A stretch of DNA of 64,000 bases from Duncaniella muris (GTDB lineage: Bacteria > Bacteroidota > Bacteroidia > Bacteroidales > Muribaculaceae). Each line of letters starts with the position of its first letter. Positions within the stretch are counted from its first letter, which is position 1. Below the pieces are notes generated by a model. That model was not told the origin of the DNA and did not search any database. It saw only the letters and a list, made by a program, of their open reading frames with translations. This document shows positions 42,550 to 53,206 of the stretch, piece after piece. The DNA lies in the NCBI RefSeq assembly GCF_003024805.1, contig NZ_PUEC01000016.1, forward strand, positions 19,131 through 83,130. Reading direction: 5' to 3'. Position numbers and translations under genes: made by a program.

Positions 42550-43137
42550 TCAGCGGGCGGCCTCCCAGGCCTCTATGTCGGCCTTGCGCGAAAGCAGATA
42601 CTCGATGTCGTCGAGGCCCTCGGCGAGACACTGTTTCTTGTAGGGGTTGATGTCGAAGTTCTCGCTTTTGCCTGTGGCGAGATTGGTGATGGTCTGCGAG
42701 GGGAGGTCGACGCGCACCTGGGTCTGCGGATGGGCGGCTATGGAGTCGAAAAGCTCCGAGAGGAATTCCTCGCTGACCACCACGGGGAGCACGAAGTTGT
42801 TGAGCTCGTTGTTTTTGTGGATGTCGGCGAAGAAGCTTGAGACCACAACGCGGAATCCGTAGTCATGGATGGCCCACGCGGCATGTTCGCGGCTCGATCC
42901 TGAGCCGAAGTTCTTGCCGGCCACGAGGATGCAGCCTGAGTAGGTGGGGTCGTTGAGCACGAAGTCTTTTATCGGGTTGCCCTCCTTGTCGTAGCGCCAG
43001 TCGCGGAAGAGGTTGTCGCCGAAGCCTTCGCGCGAGGTGGCTTTGAGGAAGCGGGCGGGTATGATCTGGTCGGTGTCTATATTCTCCATCGGCAGCGGGA
43101 CGCAGGTGGAGGTTATGGTGGTGAATTTTTCTTTCAT
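42550..43137 (-). CDS. leuD: 3-isopropylmalate dehydratase small subunit
   Basis: A 195-residue swivel-domain subunit that pairs with LeuC. It has [16 protein letters not shown] near 17-32, [17 protein letters not shown] near 75-91 and a closing acidic helix with [15 protein letters not shown] residues. The LeuCD heterodimer isomerises 2- to 3-isopropylmalate. It lies four bases from the citramalate-synthase-like gene and 59 bases after leuC. Confidence 0.96.
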   Translation of the reverse strand: MKEKFTTITSTCVPLPMENIDTDQIIPARFLKATSREGFGDNLFRDWRYDKEGNPIKDFVLNDPTYSGCILVAGKNFGSGSSREHAAWAIHDYGFRVVVSSFFADIHKNNELNNFVLPVVVSEEFLSELFDSIAAHPQTQVRVDLPSQTITNLATGKSENFDINPYKKQCLAEGLDDIEYLLSRKADIEAWEAAR

Positions 43138-43196
43138 GATGTGCGTTTGGGTGTGGGTGGGGGGAGGGGGAATGGCGGATCTGTTGGGGTGGGGAT

Positions 43197-44594
43197 TTAC
43201 CGGAGAGTCCGCGGATCGGTCAGCACGCCTGTCACCGCCGAAGCGGCCGCAACGAGCGGTCCGGCGAGTATGGTGCGCGATCCGGGGCCCTGGCGGCCTT
43301 CGAAGTTGCGGTTTGAGGTGGAGACAGCGAGTTTGCCTGCCGGCACCTTGTCTTCATTCATAGCCAGACAGGCCGAGCATCCGGGCTGGCGGATCTCGAA
43401 TCCGGCTTCCTCAAGAATTTTGTCGAGCCCCTCCTCGCGGATCTGCGTGTTGACTTTCCATGATCCGGGCACGAGCCAGGCGGTGATGCCCGGAGCTTTG
43501 CGGCGCCCTCTGACAAAGTTGGCGAAGGCGCGGAAGTCTTCGATGCGGCCGTTGGTGCAGCTGCCGAGGAATACGTAGTCCACGGGGGTTCCGGCGAGCA
43601 CCTGGCCCACTTCGAAGCCCATGTAGTCGAGCGATTTGCGGTAGGAGATCTTTCCGGCTTCGTCTTCGGGATCGGGCGCGGGGATCGGATCGTTGATGCC
43701 GATGCCCATTCCGGGGTTGGTGCCGAAGGTGATGCGCGGCTCGATGTCGGCGGCGTCGAAGTTGATCTCGCGGTCAAAGACGGCGTCGGGGTCAGAGGGG
43801 AGGGTGCGCCAGTAGGCTAAGGCCTTTTCCCATTCCTCGCCTCCGGGGGCGAACTCGCGGCCCTTTACGTAGGCTATAGTGGTCTCGTCAGGGGCTATCA
43901 TGCCTCCGCGGGCTCCCATTTCGATAGAGAGGTTGCAGACGGTCATGCGCTCTTCCATAGAGAGACGGCGTATAGTGTCACCGGCATATTCCACGAAATA
44001 GCCCGTGGCGCCGCCGGTGGTCATCCGGGCTATGATGTAGAGCGCTATGTCTTTGGCGGTCACACCGGGGCGCAGTTCTCCGTTGACGTTGATGCGCATT
44101 GTCTTCGGTTTGGGCTGGAGGATGCACTGCGATGCAAGCACCATCTCAACCTCGCTCGTGCCGATGCCGAAGGCCACGGCTCCGAATGCTCCGTGGGTCG
44201 AGGTGTGGCTGTCGCCGCAGACTATGGTGTAGCCCGGCAGGGTGAGGCCGTTTTCCGGACCGATCACGTGGATGATGCCGTTTTTCGGGTGTCCGAGTCC
44301 GTAGAGCGTCACGCCGAATTCCTGGGCGTTGCGGGTGAGGGTCTCGACCTGGTTGCGCGACACAGGGTCGGCTATCGGCAGGTCCTGGTTGAGGGTGGGG
44401 ATGTTGTGGTCAGGAGAGCAGTAGGTCTTTTCCGGACGGAACACTTTCAGACCGCGCTTGCGGAGGCCTTCGAAAGCCTGCGGGCTTGTCACCTCGTGGC
44501 AGTAATGGCGGTCGATATAGAGTTGAGAGGGTCCGCCTTCGATGTCGTTGACAACGTGTGCGTCCCAGATTTTGTCAAAAAGAGTTTTTCCCAT
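43197..44594 (-). CDS. leuC: 3-isopropylmalate dehydratase large subunit
   Basis: A 465-residue aconitase-family subunit with a 4Fe-4S cluster. Cluster cysteines are in GSCTNGR and in [15 protein letters not shown]. The substrate segment [14 protein letters not shown] is near 128-141, and [20 protein letters not shown] closes the active site. The frame stays open 60 codons upstream, but [13 protein letters not shown] is the family start. Confidence 0.96.
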   Translation of the reverse strand: MGKTLFDKIWDAHVVNDIEGGPSQLYIDRHYCHEVTSPQAFEGLRKRGLKVFRPEKTYCSPDHNIPTLNQDLPIADPVSRNQVETLTRNAQEFGVTLYGLGHPKNGIIHVIGPENGLTLPGYTIVCGDSHTSTHGAFGAVAFGIGTSEVEMVLASQCILQPKPKTMRINVNGELRPGVTAKDIALYIIARMTTGGATGYFVEYAGDTIRRLSMEERMTVCNLSIEMGARGGMIAPDETTIAYVKGREFAPGGEEWEKALAYWRTLPSDPDAVFDREINFDAADIEPRITFGTNPGMGIGINDPIPAPDPEDEAGKISYRKSLDYMGFEVGQVLAGTPVDYVFLGSCTNGRIEDFRAFANFVRGRRKAPGITAWLVPGSWKVNTQIREEGLDKILEEAGFEIRQPGCSACLAMNEDKVPAGKLAVSTSNRNFEGRQGPGSRTILAGPLVAAASAVTGVLTDPRTLR

Positions 44595-44682
44595 AATGTG
44601 GATTCCTGGAGTGTGTGTGGCCGAAGGCTGTCTGGACAACAGCCTCCGGAATGGTGTGGTTGTGTGTGGGGGGATGATTGTG

Positions 44683-46179
44683 TTATCTGACGAATTTGTT
44701 GATGGCGTCAATGAAGGCCTCTGCGCTGGCTGCCACGATGTCGGTGTTGGCCGAGAAACCGTAGTAGGGCACACCGTCGTGCTCCACGGTCATGTGGACC
44801 TTTCCCACATCGTTGCTGCCCTTGTTGATGGCCTGGATGAGGAATTCCTTGACGAGCATCTTGCGGCGAATGATGATCTTGATGGCGCTGATGGCCGCGT
44901 CGACGGGGCCGTTGCCTGAGGCGCAGGCCTCGAATTTCTCGCCGGCTATGTCAAGCCCTACGCTTGCCACGGAGTGGACACCTACGCCGCTTGTCACCTG
45001 GAGGAAGTCGAGCTTGATGCGGTTGAGGGCCTTGCGGTGAGCGCCGGCTATCATGAGCACGTCATCGTCATTGATCTCTTTCTTGCGGTCGGCGAGTTTG
45101 AGGAAGGCTTCATAGGCTTTGTCGAGATCAGCTCCTGAGAGTTCGATTCCGAGCACGTGGAGGCGGTGTTTGAGTGCCGCGCGGCCGCTGCGGGCGGTCA
45201 GCACGATAGAGTTTTCGTCGATGCCCACGTCTTTGGGGTCGATTATCTCGTAGCTTTCGCGGTTTTTGAGCACACCGTCCTGGTGGATGCCTGAGGAGTG
45301 GGCAAAGGCGTTGCGGCCCACAATGGCCTTGTTTGGCTGCACGGGCATGTTCATCAGGCTCGAAACCATGCGGCTGATTCCGGTGATTCTGGTTGCGTTG
45401 ATGTTGGTGTCGATGCCGAGGTCTTTGTGAGAGCGGAAGGTCATCACCACCTCTTCGAGCGAGGTGTTGCCGGCGCGTTCGCCGATGCCGTTGATGGTCA
45501 CTTCGGCCTGACGGGCACCGTTGACCACACCGGTTACGGTGTTGGCCGTGGCCATTCCGAGGTCGTTGTGGCAGTGGGTGGCAATGACCACCTTGTCGAT
45601 GCCCTCCACGTTGTCGATCAGATATTTGATCTTGGCACCGAATTCCGAGGGGAGGCAGTAGCCGGTGGTGTCGGGGATGTTTATGACTGTGGCACCGGCG
45701 CGGATGACGGCCTCGACCACGCGGGCGAGATATTCATTGTCGGTGCGTCCGGCGTCTTCGGCGTAAAACTGCACGTCTTCCACGAATTTCTTGGCGAAGG
45801 CCACGGCTCCGACAGCGCGTTCGAGAATGTCGTCGCGGGTGGAGTTGAATTTATATTTGATGTGGTAGTCAGAGGTGCCGATACCGGTGTGGATGCGGGG
45901 GTGTTTGGCATATTTCAGCGCTTCGGCGGCCACGCGGATGTCGTTTTCGACAGCGCGGGTCAGCGCGCAGATTGTCGGCCATGTGACTGCTTTTGAAATT
46001 TCCACTACCGAATTGAAGTCACCGGGACTCGACACCGGGAATCCGGCTTCGATGACGTCGACTCCGAGGGCTTCAAGAGCTTTTGCAACTTCGATTTTCT
46101 CAACTGTGTTGAGCTGACATCCGGGCACTTGCTCTCCATCGCGCAGTGTCGTGTCGAAAATAAACAGCCTGTCACTCAT
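44683..46179 (-). CDS. leuA: 2-isopropylmalate synthase
   Basis: Condenses 2-oxoisovalerate and acetyl-CoA, the committed step of leucine synthesis. It has 498 residues: the TIM barrel with [16 protein letters not shown] at 8-23, [14 protein letters not shown] with metal-binding histidines, [18 protein letters not shown] and [10 protein letters not shown], then the C-terminal leucine-sensing domain with [11 protein letters not shown]. It is the first gene of the operon. The short leader contains no leucine codons or terminator, so attenuation is not visible. Confidence 0.96.
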   Translation of the reverse strand: MSDRLFIFDTTLRDGEQVPGCQLNTVEKIEVAKALEALGVDVIEAGFPVSSPGDFNSVVEISKAVTWPTICALTRAVENDIRVAAEALKYAKHPRIHTGIGTSDYHIKYKFNSTRDDILERAVGAVAFAKKFVEDVQFYAEDAGRTDNEYLARVVEAVIRAGATVINIPDTTGYCLPSEFGAKIKYLIDNVEGIDKVVIATHCHNDLGMATANTVTGVVNGARQAEVTINGIGERAGNTSLEEVVMTFRSHKDLGIDTNINATRITGISRMVSSLMNMPVQPNKAIVGRNAFAHSSGIHQDGVLKNRESYEIIDPKDVGIDENSIVLTARSGRAALKHRLHVLGIELSGADLDKAYEAFLKLADRKKEINDDDVLMIAGAHRKALNRIKLDFLQVTSGVGVHSVASVGLDIAGEKFEACASGNGPVDAAISAIKIIIRRKMLVKEFLIQAINKGSNDVGKVHMTVEHDGVPYYGFSANTDIVAASAEAFIDAINKFVR

Positions 46180-46272
46180 AGGGGTCTATAATATAATGTT
46201 ATGTGTTGTTTTTAATTGGAAACCTGACCTAAAACAATGATTCGTTGAAGGGTGTGAACAGATAATTGTCCG

Positions 46273-46280
46273 CAAAGTTA
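46273..46280 (-). promoter_or_regulatory. Promoter -7 box for the leu operon
   Basis: Reads TAACTTTG on the minus strand, 94 bases before leuA. A TTG lies about 21 bases upstream of it. The divergent promoter at 46392 is on the other strand, leaving about 110 bases for shared regulation. Confidence 0.65.
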
Positions 46281-46391
46281 TAAATTATTTGTAAAATGAC
46301 GCAATAAAATGAAAAAATTAACGAAAATGGCGGTTTTAATGGTGTGATTGAAATATTTTGAGGACGATGAACGGAAATTATGCAGATCATC

Positions 46392-46422
46392 TTTGATATG
46401 TGGGGACAATGGAGTAAATTTG
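46392..46422 (+). promoter_or_regulatory. Promoter for the TonB-receptor-like gene
   Basis: TTTG (46392-46395), exactly 19 bases, then TAAATTTG (46415-46422): full consensus. The leader is about 55 bases. Confidence 0.75.
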
Positions 46423-46484
46423 TTGCCGTTCACACTTCTGACATGTTAATCTGCTAAAAAAAATAAGCCAATCCGATTTGCTTT

Positions 46485-49067
46485 ATGAAATTTTTACGGA
46501 TCATACCGGCCTTAGCTGTGATTCTTTCTTTTGTGTGGCCGGCAGGAGTCTCCGGAGCCGCGCAGAAGGAGGAGCCGGGGTATGTCCGTGAACTGACCGA
46601 AGCCGACAGCCTTGCCATAGCCGCTGCCGATTCGATAATGAACAGCATCAGTCTTGACGAGGTTGTGGTGACAGCGCCTCTGAAGGAAATGGAGGTGAGG
46701 GGCGATACGACGATCTTCAACGCGGATGCCTACCGTCTGCGTGACGGGGCCTATCTCCAGGAGCTGGTGAGGGTGATCCCAGGAATGGAATATGACAAGG
46801 CTTCGGGCCGTCTGACCTATTACGGTACGCTGCTCAACGAGGTGATGGTCAACGGCGAAAAATTTTTCGGGTCAGACGTCGTGGCCGCTCTCGAAAATCT
46901 TTCGGTCGAGCTGATCAGCCAGCTTAAGGTATATGACAAGGCTTCTGACCAGGAGGAGTTTACCGGAGTGAGGACAGGGGGCAAGAATCAAGTGCTTGAC
47001 ATACAGACCAAAAGCGCGTTTGACGGAATGCTGATGGCCGGTGCGTCAGTGGCGCTCGGCAATGAGAACCGCTATGAGGGCCGTCTCCACGGAAATTCCT
47101 TCCGGATGGGCGGCGACAATTTCTCATTCAATGCCGATACGGGCAACAGCCATATTCTCAGCGGGCGCCGCGGAAACCGTCAGGATTCAATGCATGGTTC
47201 CATCAATAAGACGTTCGGCAAGGGAATAGGGGTCTATCTCATGGGCTCGTATAACCACAGCATTAATGACGATGACCGGACCTCGTACAGAGAGAGCTAC
47301 ATGCTCAGTGGCAACCGCTACAGCTATAATGTGGGCGACGACCGTTGGCGCCGCCACGGTTTCAGTCTGAACGGGACTGTCAACTGCAAGATCAATGACA
47401 AGACCTACCTCAATCTGCAGGGCTCGGTCAACAACAGCGATTCGAGAAGCTCCGCCGGTCAGCGCACGGCGGTTTTCAATACGAATCCGGAGCTGGACAT
47501 AGGGGCGCCGTTTGATGGACCGGCCTACGATGCCGTGCCAGTGGCCGACAGGGTGAATGACGACCGATCGTCGTCGGTTTCGAAGAACCGTTCGCGGAAC
47601 TACAGTGCTTCGCTCGGCATTTCGCGCCGTCTCAACGACGCGGGGAGCACTCTTTCGTTTTCTATAAGTGCCGGATGCGGCCGTTCGCGCAACGAAGCAT
47701 TCAGCCTTTCGGAAATCAGATATTATCAGCTGCTGACCGCTACCGGAGCAGATTCGGTGCTTTTCAGAAATCAGTATAACCGGACACCGGGCAGCTCGCG
47801 GCAGTTCTCGGCCGGATTGTCGTTCAGCCAGACGTTCGGCCAAAAATTTTCACTGAACGCCGGCTACAGTTATGTGATAAACCGTGAGAGCAGCGAGCGT
47901 TCCACCTATGATCTCTCTCCTTTCATGGACGCTTTGCCTGACCGGGCTGACACCGTTCTGCCTCTAGGCTATCTGCAGGGCTATGTCGATTCGCTCAGCA
48001 ATCACAGTTTCAGCCACACCATCGGCCATCAGATCAGCGTTTCGCTGAACTATGGCGATGATCACTGGCGGGTGAACGGGGGGATTAGCGTAACCCCTGA
48101 GCGCCGTACTCTCGACCAGAAGACCGGTCTGATAAGCGGCGACACCGTCCGCTCGTCGGTCAGCTTCATGCCTATGCTCAACTTTAGGCTCTATCGCGAT
48201 AAATTCTCTGTTGATTTTGATTATTCGGGATCTACCGACCAGCCGTCGCTCAGCAGTCTGATGCGCATGACCGACAACAGCAATCCGCTCTATATCACCC
48301 ACGGCAATCCATCTCTGAAAGCCTCCTACAGGCAGGATTTCCGCCTCTCGGCTCGCCTTCACAAATTTAATCTGGCGGCTGATCTGAGCTATTCGAATGT
48401 CTATGACGAACAGACGCAGGCGGTGTTCTATAATCCGGAGACCGGGGTCAGCGAAGTCTGCCCGGTCAATGTCAACGGCAACTGGTCGGCAAGCGCCAAT
48501 CTGTGGCTGTCACACTCAATTAAGAAATTCCGCCTGCTGTCGCGTATCGGCGGGAGCTACAGCCATCAGGTGGCTCTGCTCAACGAGGGGCAGAGCGTGG
48601 AGCCGGAAAAGAGTCTCACCCTGGGGCGTTCGTGCAATTCTCGCATTGACGTGATGTATATGGCTGCCAACATTACGCTGATAGCCGATTTCGGCTGGCG
48701 TTTCAGTAATCCGGTCAACCGTCTGCGTGGCAGCCGGAGCTATATGCGCGACTATGATCTGGGCCTGAACGGCAACATCCGTTTCCTGAAACGTTTCGAT
48801 GTCGGAGGCCGGGTGAGATATACCCTGCGCAACAGTTCGATAGCCGCGTCAGGCAACGATGAGCAGACCATCCTTGACCTGAACTGCAGCTGGTCTTTTC
48901 TCAAAAATGAGGCAATGAAGCTGGCGTTTGAGTGGAATGATATTCTCAACCGAAAGAAAAGCATCAGCCGCGGCGCCTCGCCCAACGGGGTCTGTGAATA
49001 CCGCTCGCACATCATAGGCCGCTACTTCTTGTTTACCCTCAGCTACGACTTCCGCCATACGCGGTAG
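46485..49067 (+). CDS. TonB-dependent-receptor-like outer-membrane beta-barrel protein
   Basis: An 860-residue outer-membrane protein. Signal peptide about 1-25. A TonB-box-like SLDEVVVTAP is near 55-64. A plug-like region runs to about 190 (LQELVRVIPGMEYDKASGRLTYYGTLLNEVMVNGEKFFGSD, ISQLKVYDKASDQEEFTGV). The long barrel has many antiparallel strands ending in LFTLSYDFRHTR. It matches the Bacteroidota 'outer membrane beta-barrel' group, which lacks the N-terminal carboxypeptidase-like repeat of SusC. The transported substrate is unknown, and no SusD partner is present. It sits end to end with the DUF2007 gene on the other strand. Confidence 0.85.
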   Translation: MKFLRIIPALAVILSFVWPAGVSGAAQKEEPGYVRELTEADSLAIAAADSIMNSISLDEVVVTAPLKEMEVRGDTTIFNADAYRLRDGAYLQELVRVIPGMEYDKASGRLTYYGTLLNEVMVNGEKFFGSDVVAALENLSVELISQLKVYDKASDQEEFTGVRTGGKNQVLDIQTKSAFDGMLMAGASVALGNENRYEGRLHGNSFRMGGDNFSFNADTGNSHILSGRRGNRQDSMHGSINKTFGKGIGVYLMGSYNHSINDDDRTSYRESYMLSGNRYSYNVGDDRWRRHGFSLNGTVNCKINDKTYLNLQGSVNNSDSRSSAGQRTAVFNTNPELDIGAPFDGPAYDAVPVADRVNDDRSSSVSKNRSRNYSASLGISRRLNDAGSTLSFSISAGCGRSRNEAFSLSEIRYYQLLTATGADSVLFRNQYNRTPGSSRQFSAGLSFSQTFGQKFSLNAGYSYVINRESSERSTYDLSPFMDALPDRADTVLPLGYLQGYVDSLSNHSFSHTIGHQISVSLNYGDDHWRVNGGISVTPERRTLDQKTGLISGDTVRSSVSFMPMLNFRLYRDKFSVDFDYSGSTDQPSLSSLMRMTDNSNPLYITHGNPSLKASYRQDFRLSARLHKFNLAADLSYSNVYDEQTQAVFYNPETGVSEVCPVNVNGNWSASANLWLSHSIKKFRLLSRIGGSYSHQVALLNEGQSVEPEKSLTLGRSCNSRIDVMYMAANITLIADFGWRFSNPVNRLRGSRSYMRDYDLGLNGNIRFLKRFDVGGRVRYTLRNSSIAASGNDEQTILDLNCSWSFLKNEAMKLAFEWNDILNRKKSISRGASPNGVCEYRSHIIGRYFLFTLSYDFRHTR

Positions 49068-49337
49068 TTATTTTGCTTTGTCGAGGAGGCTGATGGCTTT
49101 GGTGTAGTCGCGGTAGAAGATCACCAGTCTGACGCCGGTTTTAATCTGCGGGGTGTAGATCTCGACTTCGTTTTCAACCATAGCATGGATGCCGTTGGCT
49201 TCAAGATATGCTTTGTCGATGTAGGCTTCGGCTGCGGTGGCGTAGGTCCGAAGTCTGACAAGGTCGTCAGGAGCCGGCGGTTTTGAATCGCTGAGGAGAG
49301 CATTGAGTTTTTCTTTAAGAGAGGTGAGCAGAGACAT
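49068..49337 (-). CDS. DUF2007 (putative signal-transducing) protein
   Basis: An 89-residue cytoplasmic protein. The core LVRLRTYATAAEAYIDKAYLEANGIHAMVENE followed by VRLVIFYRDYTKAISLL fits DUF2007: a ferredoxin-like alpha/beta fold proposed to have a regulatory role. The stop directly abuts the TonB-receptor-like stop, and the start touches the end of the GT2 gene. It is probably co-transcribed with the GT2 gene upstream of it. Function unknown. Confidence 0.75.
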   Translation of the reverse strand: MSLLTSLKEKLNALLSDSKPPAPDDLVRLRTYATAAEAYIDKAYLEANGIHAMVENEVEIYTPQIKTGVRLVIFYRDYTKAISLLDKAK

Positions 49338-50386
49338 TATTCGAAAATTAGGGAAATTAATTTTTTAATATAACGACGGAGACGCATACCTTTATATATC
49401 GCAGTAACATGGCGGAGAATAAAATTTACATCATTGTCTCTGATAGCATTATAGATATATTCGTTGTTCTCATCGGCAATCAATCTGACATTATGCCATA
49501 GCTTGCAGTCGGCAAGCTGTATGGTCATCCAGGCTTTCAGTTCGTCATCGGTTTCTTTAAGATATTCTTTACGTTGAAGTGCGGTACTCAAGAACACATT
49601 TTTCAGTTCAATCGCAGTGGTCCTTACGGCGAACTGATTGCAATGTTTCATGGCGATGGCAGTCTTCTGTAATGATTGTTCTTTGAGGTCTTCCCACAGA
49701 TAGGGATTGAATCTCGATGTGAGACCGCCGGTCCGGTAGTTGTAGCCCGTATAATCTATTATCGAATAGCAGCTGATATGCGGGAACAGATGAAGATTGA
49801 ACATCAGATCCTCACCCATGCGGAAGCCTGTAGGGGCAACTCCTGATGACTTGATCAGTTTCACCTTATAGAGCTTCGCCCACATCCCGACATCAAGAAT
49901 GTTGACTCCGAAGAAGGATATGAAATATTTTTCCATGAGTTCCGGCTGCTTTATAACCTGAGGAGTGACAAAAGTCTTCGACTTTCGGCGTATCATACCC
50001 ATCACCCGATATGATTGCATCTGAACCACGTCAGCTCCGGTTCGAATCATTTCAGTCACTTGGCGTTCAATAGCTTCAGGTTCTATATAGTCATCAGAGT
50101 CGACAAATGTGACCATACCTTCAGGATTTGAGCCGAATACATGGGCCAGCCCTGAGAAGCGAGCTTTGTCCACTCCTTCATTACGGGGTTTGTCGATAAG
50201 TAGTATTTTATCCGGAAATTTAAATTTATACTGCTGGCATATTTCTGCCGAATTGTCAGTGGAGCAGTCATTGACCAACACAATCTCTATGTCGATGTAT
50301 GTTTGCGATAAGATCGAATCCACGCATTTCCCAAGATAGCCTGAAGCATTATAGACAGGTACTATGACTGATACTTTGCCGTTCAT
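49337..50386 (-). CDS. Family 2 glycosyltransferase
   Basis: A 349-residue GT-A enzyme. It has the nucleotide-sugar binding start VSVIVPVYNASGYLGKCVDSILSQTYIDIEIVLVNDCSTDNS and the metal-binding VDSDD near 96-100, followed by EAIERQV. The C-terminal half is helical and amphipathic. It transfers a sugar to a polysaccharide or lipid carrier; donor and acceptor are unknown. Codon use is AT-rich compared with leu and thrS genes nearby, a possible sign of transfer. It lies upstream of the DUF2007 gene (same strand) and downstream of the GT4 gene, separated by a repeat. Confidence 0.88.
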   Translation of the reverse strand: MNGKVSVIVPVYNASGYLGKCVDSILSQTYIDIEIVLVNDCSTDNSAEICQQYKFKFPDKILLIDKPRNEGVDKARFSGLAHVFGSNPEGMVTFVDSDDYIEPEAIERQVTEMIRTGADVVQMQSYRVMGMIRRKSKTFVTPQVIKQPELMEKYFISFFGVNILDVGMWAKLYKVKLIKSSGVAPTGFRMGEDLMFNLHLFPHISCYSIIDYTGYNYRTGGLTSRFNPYLWEDLKEQSLQKTAIAMKHCNQFAVRTTAIELKNVFLSTALQRKEYLKETDDELKAWMTIQLADCKLWHNVRLIADENNEYIYNAIRDNDVNFILRHVTAIYKGMRLRRYIKKLISLIFE

Positions 50387-50398
50387 TTTTTTAATTCA

Positions 50399-50566
50399 TT
50401 AAGAGGTTGTTTAAAACCAAAAGTTAAAATCTGAGTGGTGTATCTTTTAGATAAATTGTTGCAAATGAGGAAGGAGCATAGCGAGCTATGTGACTGAGAT
50501 GAAGAGCCATATCCACCTCAAAACTTTCGCTCGGATTTTAACTATTGTTTTTAAACGACCTCTAAT
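50399..50566. repeat. 168-base MITE-like element between two glycosyltransferase genes
   Basis: Imperfect terminal inverted repeats of about 36 bases. The left arm at 50399-50435 begins TTAAGAGGTTGTTTAAAA, and the right arm, read in complement from 50566, begins TTAGAGGTCGTTTAAAAA. Both continue to GTTAAAATC. The middle has a short GCATAGCGAGCTATG-like dyad. There is no coding capacity. Its right end supplies the last codons and the stop of the GT4 gene, so it inserted at, or reshaped, that 3' end. Confidence 0.75.
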
Positions 50567-51696
50567 TCGTTGAATAATTTACACCATTGATTGTAGACAT
50601 CACTCATGCTGAACCGGCTGACCGTTTGCTTGGCGTTCTGACCCATTTTCAAGAGTAGATCCTCGTTTGATATTAATAAATCACAGGCGTTTATAAAGGC
50701 ATCGGCATCTAAATCCGGGACTATAAAACCGCACTCTTCAGAAATAATGTCATTGAACACTGCGGAATTGTCAAAAACCACCGGGACACAATTGTTTGCC
50801 ATTGCCTCCAAAAGAACCATCCCGAATCCTTCTGAGTAGGATGGGAGCACAAAAATACTTGCATCTCTGTAATACTTATAAGGATTAGTATTGCCGGTCA
50901 GTGTGATATTGGATAGTTTGTAATGTTTAATCTTGCGTTCTAACAGATGACGGTCTATGCCATCGCCGACAATTATCATCTCCCAATCAGGGTGCTTGGT
51001 CATAAGGTGTTTCCATAATCGGGGGAGAAATAATACATTTTTTGGTGATTGTGCAATTCTTCCGCACCACATGATGGTTTTTTTCTTCTTTTGTGTTAGG
51101 CTGGAGGTTTCATTCAGAAGGTTATCATCAATGGCATTTGGAATTGCTGCCAATCGTCCAATATCTATCTTGTACCTGGATGATATTGCATTTACATAGT
51201 TGTCGCATAGAAAAACAAGTTTGTCAATGCCGTTGGTTTCCCTTATATCTGAGTACCGTTTCCTTAGTTTTAAATTTCTCAGAGGAGTATTGATAATGAA
51301 AGCTATGTTTAACAAGCTTTGTTTTGGCTTGTAAATATCAATGGATTCAAACAGGGCTCTGACTGTGTGTTTGGCTATAGGATTTATGTGGCAGCATTGG
51401 AGTATTTTGATATTTTCTGATATCATTGGATGTGAAAGAAACGACATCCCATATTGGTCAATCAGTATATTAATGCCATTACGAATAAGAAAGTCATTTG
51501 CAAATATGGCTTTTTCACAGTTATTTAATTCCGTAGGTATTGTTGCATCAGCTCCATCTCCGGATGAACATAGGTTATATACCCGAATATTATGTGCCCG
51601 AAATGCATTTGTGAGATTGTATGTCACTCTTTCGACTCCACCAATTAATGGATTGGGCAGGTTGTGTGTGTAAAAGCAGACTTTGAGATTTTGCAT
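50551..51696 (-). CDS. Family 4 glycosyltransferase
   Basis: A 381-residue GT-B enzyme. The N-terminal domain has NPLIGGVERVTYNLTNAF near 15-32. The C-terminal domain has PSYSEGFGMVLLEAMANNCVPVVFD near 300-324, containing the EX7E-type acidic residues of GT4. It adds a sugar to a glycan or lipid; substrates are unknown. The gene is markedly AT-rich relative to neighbouring housekeeping genes. Its last three or four codons lie in the inverted repeat of the MITE-like element, so the native C-terminus may have been altered. Confidence 0.88.
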   Translation of the reverse strand: MQNLKVCFYTHNLPNPLIGGVERVTYNLTNAFRAHNIRVYNLCSSGDGADATIPTELNNCEKAIFANDFLIRNGINILIDQYGMSFLSHPMISENIKILQCCHINPIAKHTVRALFESIDIYKPKQSLLNIAFIINTPLRNLKLRKRYSDIRETNGIDKLVFLCDNYVNAISSRYKIDIGRLAAIPNAIDDNLLNETSSLTQKKKKTIMWCGRIAQSPKNVLFLPRLWKHLMTKHPDWEMIIVGDGIDRHLLERKIKHYKLSNITLTGNTNPYKYYRDASIFVLPSYSEGFGMVLLEAMANNCVPVVFDNSAVFNDIISEECGFIVPDLDADAFINACDLLISNEDLLLKMGQNAKQTVSRFSMSDVYNQWCKLFNELEVV

Positions 51697-51736
51697 GGTT
51701 TGTTTTCGCTGTTTGTAGTGCTGGCAGGATATGAAA

Positions 51737-51795
51737 AAAATCAGAGACTTCAGGCTTTGTCCGGTTTGGGCGGAGGTGCCGAAGTCTCTGATTTT
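51737..51795 (-). terminator. Terminator of the thrS-infC-rpmI-rplT operon
   Basis: Perfect 15-base arms AAAATCAGAGACTTC and GAAGTCTCTGATTTT around a 29-base GC-rich loop; the left A run gives the U tract on the minus strand. Confidence 0.9.
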
Positions 51796-51838
51796 AATTA
51801 TGGCTTATGAGATAGCCTTGATGGAGGTTGAGATCTCC

Positions 51839-52189
51839 TTAGGCGTTCTTCACTTTGTCAACAATAGCTTTGAAAGCAGCGGGATTGTTGAGGGCGAGGT
51901 CGGCGAGAACTTTGCGGTTGATCTCGATGCCGGCCTTGTGGATGAGGCCCATGAGCTTTGAGTAAGAAAGATCTTCAAGACGAGCAGCTGCGTTGATACG
52001 CTGGATCCAGAGGGCGCGGAAGTTGCGCTTTTTGTCCTTGCGGTCACGGTAAGCGTAGGTGAGACCCTTTTCCCAGGTGTTCTTGGCTACAGTCCACACG
52101 TTGCGGCGGCATCCGAAGTAACCACGGGTGAGTTTCAGGATTTTTTTGCGGCGAGCTCTTGAAGCTACATGATTTACTGATCTTGGCAT
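51839..52189 (-). CDS. rplT: Ribosomal protein bL20
   Basis: A 116-residue large-subunit assembly protein. The N-terminal basic extension [30 protein letters not shown] is followed by the helical core [52 protein letters not shown]. Normal length. In many bacteria L20 represses this operon; no obvious pseudoknot mimic was identified here. Confidence 0.97.
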   Translation of the reverse strand: MPRSVNHVASRARRKKILKLTRGYFGCRRNVWTVAKNTWEKGLTYAYRDRKDKKRNFRALWIQRINAAARLEDLSYSKLMGLIHKAGIEINRKVLADLALNNPAAFKAIVDKVKNA

Positions 52190-52312
52190 TTTGAAAAATG
52201 AGTTGTGAACGTCAGCGGCACATCATTGCACTTAGATTCATTTTTAGGTGGCTGACCGTTCGGTTTAAAAAATTGAATTAGAAATCACGATTTTAAGATA
52301 GTGAAAACTTCC

Positions 52313-52510
52313 TTACTTGAGAGCGAGGAGTGACTTGACGTTTGAAGAGTCGCAGCTGGCCACGAGTGAGAAGTGGGTCAGATTGCGTTTTTGCTTTTTG
52401 GTCTTCTTGGTCAAGATGTGGCTCTTGAAAGCGTGTTTTCTCTTGATCTTTCCTGATCCGGTAAGGGCGAACCTCTTTTTGGCACCGGAGTTAGTCTTAA
52501 TCTTTGGCAT
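52313..52510 (-). CDS. rpmI: Ribosomal protein bL35
   Basis: A 65-residue basic protein with the full family pattern [44 protein letters not shown]. It follows infC by about 90 bases and precedes rplT by about 120 bases, the conserved order. Confidence 0.97.
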   Translation of the reverse strand: MPKIKTNSGAKKRFALTGSGKIKRKHAFKSHILTKKTKKQKRNLTHFSLVASCDSSNVKSLLALK

Positions 52511-52598
52511 TGGTTGTGATTGTTAAATAATGATTTTAATTCGTATGATGACGGTCGGAACCCCTTGCGGGGACCAGGCCGGTCAACGCGGGGTTGGT

Positions 52599-53183
52599 TT
52601 ATTTTTTCTTCGGGCTGAGCATGATGATCATGCGCTTGCCTTCGAGCACAGGCATCTGGTCGACTTTGCCATATTCCTCAAGGTCGTTGGCAAAACGGAG
52701 CAGCAGTACTTCGCCTTGTTCCTTGAAGAGAATGGAGCGGCCTTTGAAGAACACATAGGCTTTGACCTTTGCGCCTTCCTGGAGGAAGCCGATGGCGTGT
52801 TTGAGCTTGAAGTTGTAGTCATGGTCATCGGTCTGGGGTCCGAAACGGATTTCCTTCACAACGACCTTGGTTGCTTTGGCCTTCTGTTCCTTCTGGCGTT
52901 TTTTCTGCTGGTAGAGGAACTTCTGGTAGTCAAGCACGCGGCACACCGGCGGCTGGGCGGTGGGAGAGATCTCAATGAGATCGAGCCCAAGCTCATCGGC
53001 GATCTTCAGGGCTTCCTGAATGGGGTAGACGCCGTTTTCTACATTGTCGCCGACGAGACGGATCTCGCGGGCGCGGATGTATTCATTGATGGCGTATGGT
53101 TCCTCCTTACGAGCGTTGGGGAGGGGACGGCGCGGGCCGTTGTTGGGGCGCGGAGGGCGCGGAGCGAAAGGTTTTTTCTCCAT
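52599..53183 (-). CDS. infC: Translation initiation factor IF-3
   Basis: A 194-residue factor. A Pro/Arg-rich N-terminal extension ([20 protein letters not shown]) precedes the N-domain with [60 protein letters not shown]. The C-domain has [41 protein letters not shown]. It starts at a normal ATG, unlike the rare start used for autoregulation in enteric infC. It prevents premature subunit joining. It lies 24 bases after thrS. Confidence 0.97.
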   Translation of the reverse strand: MEKKPFAPRPPRPNNGPRRPLPNARKEEPYAINEYIRAREIRLVGDNVENGVYPIQEALKIADELGLDLIEISPTAQPPVCRVLDYQKFLYQQKKRQKEQKAKATKVVVKEIRFGPQTDDHDYNFKLKHAIGFLQEGAKVKAYVFFKGRSILFKEQGEVLLLRFANDLEEYGKVDQMPVLEGKRMIIMLSPKKK

Positions 53184-53206
53184 TCAGGGGGTTTAGTGTC
53201 TGTTTT

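Noticed and set aside
46180..46272. Leucine attenuator before leuA
   Set aside because: No leader peptide rich in leucine codons and no terminator hairpin were seen.
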